Shown: positions 56,346-64,000 of the stretch, in pieces | Numbering within the stretch: the first letter of the stretch is position 1 | How the letters are laid out: each line of letters starts with the position of its first letter | Source: Psychrobacter proteolyticus | GTDB lineage: Bacteria; Pseudomonadota; Gammaproteobacteria; Pseudomonadales; Moraxellaceae | Assembly (NCBI RefSeq): GCF_003350005.1 | Contig: NZ_QLKS01000004.1 | Location: 62,001 to 126,000, forward strand | Direction: 5' to 3' | DNA: 64,000 bases | Made by a program: the position numbers and the translations under genes | Notes under the pieces: generated by a model | The model's input: the letters and a program-made list of their open reading frames with translations, nothing else | The model's database searches: none | What the model was told of the DNA's origin: nothing

Positions 56346-57176
56346 ATGTTTATCGAAGATAAGATTGCCAAAGAAAGTATGACTACTAAGATCTCGACAC
56401 CCAAAATCATCTTTTTTGACATCGATGATACCTTGAGCCGTAACGGCATTATCGCTGAACACAATAAAGCGACGCTTGAGCAGCTTGCAGATACCGATAT
56501 TAAGCTAGTGATTTCGACTGGTCGTTCTAAAGCCATATTGCCTGAAGACATTTTAGCGTTGCTTGATGCAGATATATTGGATGCCATTATTTGTATGAAT
56601 GGACAATATAGTTTTGATAAAACTGGCCAAATCAGCCACTACCCATTAACTGCTGAACAGACAGATAAAATCGTGCGTCTGTGCCAGCAAAGTGATTTGA
56701 TTCATAAGTTTGACTCTGCTACTCATATCGCTTGGTCAGGTGAAAATGAACGTTTGCGCGAGTTCAATGCGGTCACGCCCAATTCGATCCTTGACCCTGA
56801 TTACTACAAAACAAATACCGTCTATCAGTGCTCGGTATTTTTTAACAATCAGCAAGAAAAAATGCAGGATATCAACTTTGCCCAGTATGATTTAAAGCTG
56901 GTACATTGGCATCAGATTGGTGCCGATATATTGCCAGCAGATGCATCAAAAGCGCGCGGTATCAAAGATATGTGCGAATACTATGCAGTAGATGCAAGCG
57001 AGTGTATGGCATTTGGTGACGGTATGAATGATTTAGAAATGTTCGACTTAGTTGGATTTGCTGTGGCCATGGGAGATGCCCAGCCAGCTTTAATAGAACG
57101 CGCTAACTTCGTTACTGGAACGATTGAAGAGCATGGTATTCAAACCGTGCTTAATCAGTTAGAAATGAGGTCATAA
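56346..57176 (+). CDS. HAD-superfamily phosphatase, Cof-type
   Basis: 276 residues. Motif I FFDIDDTL (Asp25, Asp27), motif II VISTGRS, motif IV FGDGMNDLEMF, with the large type IIB cap between. Sugar-phosphate or FMN-like phosphatases are typical of the Cof group; substrate not predictable. AGGATCAGC precedes the first ATG; a second in-frame ATG lies at 56379. Monocistronic. Confidence 0.9.
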   Translation: MFIEDKIAKESMTTKISTPKIIFFDIDDTLSRNGIIAEHNKATLEQLADTDIKLVISTGRSKAILPEDILALLDADILDAIICMNGQYSFDKTGQISHYPLTAEQTDKIVRLCQQSDLIHKFDSATHIAWSGENERLREFNAVTPNSILDPDYYKTNTVYQCSVFFNNQQEKMQDINFAQYDLKLVHWHQIGADILPADASKARGIKDMCEYYAVDASECMAFGDGMNDLEMFDLVGFAVAMGDAQPALIERANFVTGTIEEHGIQTVLNQLEMRS

Positions 57177-57227
57177 GACTGTTCAGGCACATAAAGCCAT
57201 TAACGTTCATTTAATTAATGTTCATTT

Positions 57228-57266
57228 AAAAAAAGCCCTTACTAGCTGACTAGTAAGGGCTTTTTA
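57228..57266 (+). terminator. Terminator between HAD and SDR genes
   Basis: AGCCCTTACTAG / CTAGTAAGGGCT stem, loop CTGA-like, A-run and T-run on either side; bidirectional. Confidence 0.92.
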
Positions 57267-57372
57267 TTATGGTCTAATTTTATATAGACGTTTCAACTGA
57301 AAACTGTAGCGGTGATGATTCCAATACTTTGTCGAGTATTCATTTCATTCCTTCTACAAATCCAATCGAACG

Positions 57373-57407
57373 TTAAGGCGTCAATTAAGGCCTCGATTAA
57401 GGCATGG
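57373..57407. repeat. 12-bp tandem repeats running into the SDR stop codon
   Basis: TTAAGGCGTCAA, TTAAGGCCTCGA, TTAAGGCATGG; the last unit includes the minus-strand stop codon of the SDR gene. Confidence 0.75.
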
Positions 57408-58224
57408 TCAAGCCACCATCGACGGCGATAGATTGTCCAGTAATAGCCATGCTCAAATCAGACGCCATGAGCAATACTGAATTGGCAAAGTCAGCCACCG
57501 AAGTCGCTTGGCGCAGCGGCGTTGTAGTCGCAATATAGTCGAATACCTCTTCAGTAGTTAAGCTACTTGCGTCGGTAGTTTTTAATAAGCCACCTGCCAG
57601 CAAATTAACCCGAATACCATACTGACCAAGCTCACTTGCTAGGTTGCGCGTCAGTCCAATCAATGCTGATTTAGCCGTGGTGTAATCATAATAGGTAACC
57701 ACTGGGTTGTAGACAAGATTGGTCGATATATTAATGATTTTGCCTACTTGCTGCGCTTTCATTTGCGGCAACACTGCTTGTACTGTATTGACTGCACCCT
57801 TAACGATACCATCCATTTGCTGCGAAAAATGCGACCACTTTACTGTTTCGATACTGGTGTACGCAGCACTTGGATTGAACTGATAACTTGGTAAAGCATT
57901 ATTGACCAATATATCAATACGTCCATGACGAGTGATGACTTCAGCTGCCATGGCTTGTACTTGCTCAAGCTCGGTGACATCCGCCTGATAAGAAAATGCT
58001 TGGCCACCTGTCGCGATGATATCAGCCACTACCGTCTCAGCAGCCTGTTTACTATTGAGGTAGTTGACGCAAACAATAGCACCTGCTGCTGCCATTTGCT
58101 GAGCAATCTGTGCACCAAGCCCGCGACTGGCACCAGTGACTATGGCGACTTTATCCGTAAGCAATGCTGGTATAACTGAGTGGCTTTTACTCAAAGCGTT
58201 TTGAGTTGAGGTACTTTCGGTCAT
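57397..58224 (-). CDS. Short-chain dehydrogenase/reductase
   Basis: 275 residues. NAD(P) motif TGASRGLG (30-37), NNA (in VNNALPSYQF), catalytic Ser in INIST, and YTTAK (Tyr-x-x-x-Lys). It ends ITGQSIAVDGGLTMP, typical of FabG-like SDRs; NNAG is changed to NNAL. AAGGGA before the ATG at 58224 sets this start; a longer frame to 58272 lacks a site. Substrate unknown; the closeness to FabG does not prove a role in fatty-acid synthesis. Confidence 0.88.
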   Translation of the reverse strand: MTESTSTQNALSKSHSVIPALLTDKVAIVTGASRGLGAQIAQQMAAAGAIVCVNYLNSKQAAETVVADIIATGGQAFSYQADVTELEQVQAMAAEVITRHGRIDILVNNALPSYQFNPSAAYTSIETVKWSHFSQQMDGIVKGAVNTVQAVLPQMKAQQVGKIINISTNLVYNPVVTYYDYTTAKSALIGLTRNLASELGQYGIRVNLLAGGLLKTTDASSLTTEEVFDYIATTTPLRQATSVADFANSVLLMASDLSMAITGQSIAVDGGLTMP

Positions 58225-58599
58225 TGTGCTGTATCCCTTATTATTATGGTATGGTTGGTGTCTTAGAGCCAAAGGCTGATATCTGCTTAGATGATGTTCG
58301 TCATACTTCGGTCTGCGCCAATCATAGCATGGTTATATACTATGTTTTTTCGATTCGACGTTAGCAGCTCGCTAATAATTCTACCCAAAATTACCTGTCA
58401 TTAAGTTAGTTTTGCTATTCATCTTATTAGCTCAACTGGCTATTTTTATTAGTATTATTAAGCATTGCCCTAATAACAACCCTTTAAATTGTATAAATTA
58501 ATGACCATAATAGTTTTATTGGTCATGTCAGGCTTTTATCCTTTTGGCTTTTTTATTGAATTTTTCTAATTTGCATTACCTTTATTTAGGAGAGATATT
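58225..58599. other. Divergent intergenic region SDR / PotD-like gene
   Basis: AT-rich, no gene seen. It ends with TTAGGAGAG, a strong ribosome binding site for the TTG start. Confidence 0.45.
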
Positions 58600-59733
58600 T
58601 TGACCCATTTATCATCGTCCCATCCAACTACTCACACCTTGGCTAGTATCGGTCGCATAGTGCCAAAAGCATTATTAGCAGCGGCTGTCGGCTTGGTGCT
58701 TGCCAGCTGTAGCAACTCTGACAATGCAGCGGATGGCAGTGCTGCGGCGAGCAATGAGACGCTGAACCTTTACAACTGGTCAGAATACATGCCGCAAGAG
58801 ATACTAGATGGCTTTGAAGAAGAGACTGGCATCTCAGTTAATTACACCACGTTTGACTCTAATGAAGCGATGTATGCCAAGCTCAAACTATTGGATGATT
58901 CTAGTCAGTATGACTTAGCGATTCCATCGACTTATTATGTCGAAAAAATGGCGAAAGAAGGACTACTGCAAGAGCTGGACAAATCCAAATTGAGCAATTT
59001 CAAAAACCTTGATACCTCATTTACCAATACCAAAGTTGATCCTGATAACAAATACTCTATCCCTTATATGTGGGGCAGCACCGGTCTAGCCATTAACGGT
59101 GACAGTGTCGATCCGAAAACTGTCAATAGCTGGAATGACCTATGGGATCCTAAGTATAAAGGTCAAGTGATGCTGACTAACGACGTCCGCGAAGTCTTTG
59201 GTATGGCACTACTGACTCTTGGCTACTCAGGCAATAGTAGCAATCCTGACGAAATTGAAGCCGCTTACGATAAGCTCACCACGTTGATGCCAAACGTCAA
59301 AACTTTTAACTCTGATGCGACACGTATGCCATATATCGAAGGTGAGACTTCGCTTGGTATGACATGGAATGGTGAAGCAGTCATGGCCAATGACGAAGGT
59401 TTGACTAGCTTGGTCTATAAGTATCCAACCGAAGGCGCTATCTTATGGATGGACAATTTTGTCATTCCAAAAAATGCCAAGCAAGTTGATGCAGCACATA
59501 AATTTATTGATTACTTATTGCGTCCTGAAAATGCAAAAATCGTCAGCGAAGAGATCGGCTACGCATCACCAAACATAGCAGCGCGTGAGCTGATGGATGA
59601 GAGCGTCCAAAACAACCCAACGATTTATCCTTCTAAAGAAGTCTTAGCAAAAGCTGAGTTCCAAGAAGATGTAGGCGATGAGGCGTTGCAAGTATATCAA
59701 CAGTACTGGGACAAGCTAAAGACGGGGCGTTAA
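58600..59733 (+). CDS. Polyamine ABC transporter substrate-binding lipoprotein (PotD/PotF-like)
   Basis: 377 residues. A long N-terminal signal ends in the lipobox LASC (near residue 37); mature protein begins CSNSDN. The fold is marked by LNLYNWSEYMPQEILDGFEEETGI, the typical opening of polyamine-binding proteins, plus MWGSTGLAINGD and the late LWMDNFVIPKNAK. Periplasmic side, tethered. The start is TTG, fixed by AGGAGA seven bases upstream. No permease or ATPase genes are nearby, so its transporter is encoded elsewhere. Confidence 0.9.
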   Translation: MTHLSSSHPTTHTLASIGRIVPKALLAAAVGLVLASCSNSDNAADGSAAASNETLNLYNWSEYMPQEILDGFEEETGISVNYTTFDSNEAMYAKLKLLDDSSQYDLAIPSTYYVEKMAKEGLLQELDKSKLSNFKNLDTSFTNTKVDPDNKYSIPYMWGSTGLAINGDSVDPKTVNSWNDLWDPKYKGQVMLTNDVREVFGMALLTLGYSGNSSNPDEIEAAYDKLTTLMPNVKTFNSDATRMPYIEGETSLGMTWNGEAVMANDEGLTSLVYKYPTEGAILWMDNFVIPKNAKQVDAAHKFIDYLLRPENAKIVSEEIGYASPNIAARELMDESVQNNPTIYPSKEVLAKAEFQEDVGDEALQVYQQYWDKLKTGR

Positions 59734-59781
59734 TAGTATAGTTTTGATGTAGCACTTTAAAATAAAGTAGTCTTTTAAAAT

Positions 59782-59815
59782 AAAAACGCTTATCCTAAAT
59801 GGTCAGCGTTTTTTT
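59782..59815 (+). terminator. Terminator of the PotD-like gene
   Basis: AAAAACGCT / AGCGTTTTTTT stem with a 13-nt loop; six bases before the end of the convergent FUSC gene. Confidence 0.85.
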
Positions 59816-59820
59816 GTATG

Positions 59821-61032
59821 TCATAAATGCAAATCCGTCTCGCCGCCCTGCTCTTTCATCCGGCGCTGCTCGCGGCGCTGATAGCCCAGACCAGATGCAG
59901 CAAACCAATGAGGCTTCGATGTTTGCAGTAAATCACTTAGCTGCTGCAATTGAGTCTGCAAGGTTTGAGTCAACCAGAAATAGCCCTGCCACTCAAATGC
60001 TAGGTGCTGTACGCTTGGATACTCTGAGACAGCAATACGAGTAATGGGTCGAAATACTTCATCACTTGGACTACGTAATACCGCTGCCATATGCTGCATC
60101 GCTTGGGTTAGCTCATGCTGATAATGTACCAATAAAACATGGTTTTCTTCATCAATCTCAATATTCGCCAAGCGCGGAGCCGCACTTAACAATAAATCAA
60201 TCGTCCCAATGATATTACGATGCGTACGCTGAATCGTCTCTAGCGTTTCTTTTTCGATTCCTGACTCACTGGCTGTCGCCGCGATATGTGGTCGCACGGC
60301 TAGCAGACGTTTATTAATCTGCTGTAACGCTGTGACCAATGCTCTATCAACAGGTACTTCCTTAACAGGAAAGGCTACTGGGTTTAACTTTTGAACAGAG
60401 TCGTCCACTACTCCATCCGTTGCGTCAATATGATGACCTACGCCTGCATAGAGGCTACTACAAGCGTCAAGGTTACTACTCAATAAGAATCGCCACATCA
60501 ACGTTGATTTGAGCGGCAAAATTAGCGTCACTGCTACCGAAACGCCTGTCCCCAGTAAGATATTTAAGGCGCGGTAGATACCATCTTGACCAATGCTATT
60601 ATTGCCTAAATCAGAGACAATCATCAACATAGTGATACCCGTTAACAGTCCTGTATACCCGAGCTGTCTGACGGCTAGATAGCCAATAATGCCACTGAGC
60701 AGACCAATGAGGGCATAGTCTACCCATAGCCATGCACCTGCATTTTGATTAAACCATAACACCCCAAGCGCAGTACCAATACCTAACAAAGTACCGATTA
60801 CGCGCTCTTTCGCCTTAGTATAAATAGCGCCTTGGTATTGCAATAACCCTAAAATGATAAATACTGTGATGGTTGTCCACTCACCGTGCGGAAGGTTGGT
60901 GATTTTATTGACTAATAAAGCCAATATCACAGCCGTGCCTAGGCGGGTGGCATGTAGGATATCTGCATGTTGGTAGCGAACATAGGGTTCGATAAATGGA
61001 GCAGTGATACGCTGATAAAGGGTGGGTTTCAC
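59821..61032 (-). CDS. FUSC family membrane protein (aromatic acid exporter-like)
   Basis: 403 residues. Six hydrophobic helices in the first 170, including RLGTAVILALLVNKI, HGEWTTITVFIILGLLQYQGAIYTKAKERVIGTLLGIGTALG, characteristic of the FUSC/YccS fold. The rest is a cytoplasmic helical domain. Start is GTG. Many relatives export aromatic acids with an accessory membrane fusion protein; none is here. Specificity unknown. Confidence 0.85.
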   Translation of the reverse strand: MKPTLYQRITAPFIEPYVRYQHADILHATRLGTAVILALLVNKITNLPHGEWTTITVFIILGLLQYQGAIYTKAKERVIGTLLGIGTALGVLWFNQNAGAWLWVDYALIGLLSGIIGYLAVRQLGYTGLLTGITMLMIVSDLGNNSIGQDGIYRALNILLGTGVSVAVTLILPLKSTLMWRFLLSSNLDACSSLYAGVGHHIDATDGVVDDSVQKLNPVAFPVKEVPVDRALVTALQQINKRLLAVRPHIAATASESGIEKETLETIQRTHRNIIGTIDLLLSAAPRLANIEIDEENHVLLVHYQHELTQAMQHMAAVLRSPSDEVFRPITRIAVSEYPSVQHLAFEWQGYFWLTQTLQTQLQQLSDLLQTSKPHWFAASGLGYQRREQRRMKEQGGETDLHL

Positions 61033-61147
61033 GCAAGGCTACTCTTTTTAGGTGGAAGATTTAGATGAGATATTTTAGTAAAGGATTATTAAAAAATCTC
61101 AATAACTAGCGGTAAGTATAAATGGATATTCTATCAGCAAAATGACG

Positions 61148-61200
61148 GGCAAAAAATAACGCCTTTTACCTATTATTCACAGGTAAAAGGCGTTATAAAA
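61148..61200 (-). terminator. Terminator of gltD
   Basis: Perfect 16-bp stem (61156-61171 with 61181-61196), 9-nt loop, six T on the minus strand. It sits between gltD and the FUSC gene. Confidence 0.9.
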
Positions 61201-61308
61201 AATATCCTAGCACACTATATTGAAATCTACGCTATTGAAGATTATTCAACAATTACTTATCAAGAACTGCTTCAGTGTTAATGAATAACAGTCTATTGCG
61301 CTAGCGTA

Positions 61309-62796
<1,488 letters not shown>

Positions 62797-62903
62797 CTAA
62801 AATTTAAGACATGTATCGCTGCTGTCACGTACCTGCTGAAAACCTGTGAGTTAAAACGTCTCTAAAAACGGAACGCTGGCTAACCTAATCAAAGCGACTG
62901 CCG

Positions 62904-62968
62904 ATCCATCAATACAATCCATCAATACAATCCATCAATGCACTCCATCAATGCACTCCATTGATATG
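62904..62968. repeat. Five 13-bp tandem repeats in the gltB-gltD spacer
   Basis: ATCCATCAATACA twice, then ATCCATCAATGCA, CTCCATCAATGCA, CTCCATTGATATG. Not CRISPR: no spacers. It lies 20 bp beyond the gltB stop codon. Confidence 0.88.
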
Positions 62969-62987
62969 ATAGACAGTCATGTATCGG

Positions 62988-64000
62988 CTATTGTGGGTCG
63001 GCCATGGTAGTTTTAAGAAGGCTTGCAATGTTCGCCGCTTTTGGCTTAACCAAATAGAACTTACGAACATAGTGCTCAAAGTCGTTCAGAATTGTCTGAC
63101 CCCATGCACTGCCTGTTTTATCTACATGAGCTTCAATCACTTGTTGCAAATGAATGCGATGCTCTTCTGTTTGCTCGCTTGAAATACGGTTTAGATCGAT
63201 TAGCTCATGGTTGCAACGGTCAAAGAAGTCGCCTTCCATATCGAGTACATACGCAAAACCACCCGTCATACCAGCACCGAAGTTGAGTCCAGTACGACCA
63301 AGAATCGTGACGATACCGCCAGTCATATATTCACAGCAATGGTCGCCTGTGCCTTCGATGACTACGTGTGCACCAGAGTTACGAACGCCAAAACGCTCAC
63401 CTGCAGTACCAGCAGCATATAGCTTACCGCCAGTTGCACCATAGAGACAGGTATTACCAATGATGGCCGTTTCTTGTGCTATAAAGTTTGAGTCTTTCGG
63501 CGGATAAATAACAATCTCACCGCCTGCCATACCTTTACCCACATAGTCGTTGGCGTCGCCTTCAAGCTCGATATTTAGGCCGCCAGCATTCCACACGCCT
63601 AGGCTTTGCCCTGCCGTACCAGTTAGACGAAGCTTAATTGGCATATCGCTCATGCCAAGGTTGCCCCAGACTTGCGCAATCTCACCAGAAATACGAGCAC
63701 CGATAGAGCGGTCACAGTTACCAACGAAATAGCTATAGTCGCCGCCCGCCCCTTTGCGAATGTTCACAAGCATATCGCTAATCATCTGCTCAGCAAGCAA
63801 GCCTTTATCAAACGGCTCATTACGCTCAACCTGACAAGTTTGTGCTTTGCCCACGCTGGCTGGGTGGCTAAATAGCAATGGCGTTAAATCAAGATGACGC
63901 TGCTTGTCCGTATTACCTTCTAGAATATCAAGCAAGTCAGTACGACCGACCAGTTCTTCCATACTACGAACACCTAGCGCCGCCAACCATTCACGCGTCT
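62988..64000 (-). CDS. gltB: Glutamate synthase large subunit, C-terminal part (cut by window edge)
   Basis: Only the last 337 codons are inside. They include the end of the synthase domain (GVRSMEELVGRTDLL) and the C-terminal beta-helix with its glycine repeats (LNIELEGDANDYVGKGMAGGEIVIYPP, GNTCLYGATGGKLYAAGTAGERFGVRNSGA). The amidotransferase and FMN-binding parts lie outside. With gltD it assimilates ammonia by making glutamate from glutamine and 2-oxoglutarate. Confidence 0.97.
   Translation of the reverse strand, partial: TREWLAALGVRSMEELVGRTDLLDILEGNTDKQRHLDLTPLLFSHPASVGKAQTCQVERNEPFDKGLLAEQMISDMLVNIRKGAGGDYSYFVGNCDRSIGARISGEIAQVWGNLGMSDMPIKLRLTGTAGQSLGVWNAGGLNIELEGDANDYVGKGMAGGEIVIYPPKDSNFIAQETAIIGNTCLYGATGGKLYAAGTAGERFGVRNSGAHVVIEGTGDHCCEYMTGGIVTILGRTGLNFGAGMTGGFAYVLDMEGDFFDRCNHELIDLNRISSEQTEEHRIHLQQVIEAHVDKTGSAWGQTILNDFEHYVRKFYLVKPKAANIASLLKTTMADPQ

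Noticed and set aside
62904..62968. Array of short direct repeats that could look like CRISPR
   Set aside because: Units are 13 bp and directly adjacent with no spacers, and no cas genes are in the window.

Overview
The window reads as chromosome of a Psychrobacter-like member of the Moraxellaceae (Gammaproteobacteria). This is inferred from protein sequence and gene order only: coaBC beside radC, gltB-gltD, tandem fadD genes, a serB/SMP-domain divergent pair, a FadE-type acyl-CoA dehydrogenase, NhaA, and moderately AT-rich DNA. No rRNA, tRNA, CRISPR array, integrase or intact insertion sequence is visible. Most of the window is ordinary housekeeping and transport.

Layout. 1-7.7 kb: 5' part of coaBC (minus), radC, fadE, a dicarboxylate/amino-acid:cation symporter and a TSUP permease. 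8-20 kb: nhaA, an MpaB/Lcp-like oxygenase, two Nudix hydrolases, a 1021-residue M16C peptidase, two tandem universal stress proteins, and a LysR regulator divergent from a YeiH exporter. Two 107-bp copies of a MITE-like repeat lie here. 20-23 kb: cold-shock protein, DUF454 protein, and a TPP riboswitch in front of an orphan NMT1/THI5-like protein. 23.2-25.7 kb: an AT-rich accessory gene fusing a type I restriction-type PD-(D/E)XK nuclease domain to a P-loop NTPase. 25.8-35.5 kb: valS, a formate/nitrite-type channel, a bile-acid symporter homologue, two YbjQ proteins, a YecA/YgfB protein, a PA3496-type acidic protein and an SMP-domain membrane protein. 35.9-44 kb: serB, a DUF368 lipid-carrier translocase, an SCP2 protein, bioB, hemJ, a secreted papain-like protein and rph. 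44-53 kb: two tandem fadD genes, a YfbK-like VWA lipoprotein and parC. 53.4-55.6 kb: three paralogous BLUF-type proteins. 56-64 kb: HAD phosphatase, SDR, PotD/PotF-like lipoprotein, FUSC protein, gltD and the 3' part of gltB.

How the genes fit together. FadE and two FadD enzymes supply fatty-acid activation and the first beta-oxidation step. NhaA, the DAACS carrier, the BASS homologue and others are ion-coupled or small-anion transport. GltBD, SerB, BioB, CoaBC, HemJ and the riboswitch-controlled thiamine-pyrimidine gene are core metabolism. The YeiH/LysR pair and TSUP protein may both handle sulfur oxyanions.

Most unusual content. (1) Three BLUF-family paralogues in a row: one keeps the flavin-contacting Tyr, Asn-Asn and Gln, and the other two have Tyr-Phe in place of Asn-Asn. 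(2) The HSDR_N-like nuclease-NTPase gene, a candidate single-gene defence system. (3) A histidine-rich insert in CoaBC. (4) A MITE-like family with about 28-bp inverted ends. (5) Recurrent 12-18 bp tandem duplications in spacers across the window. Several very long hairpins also occur close to gene ends.
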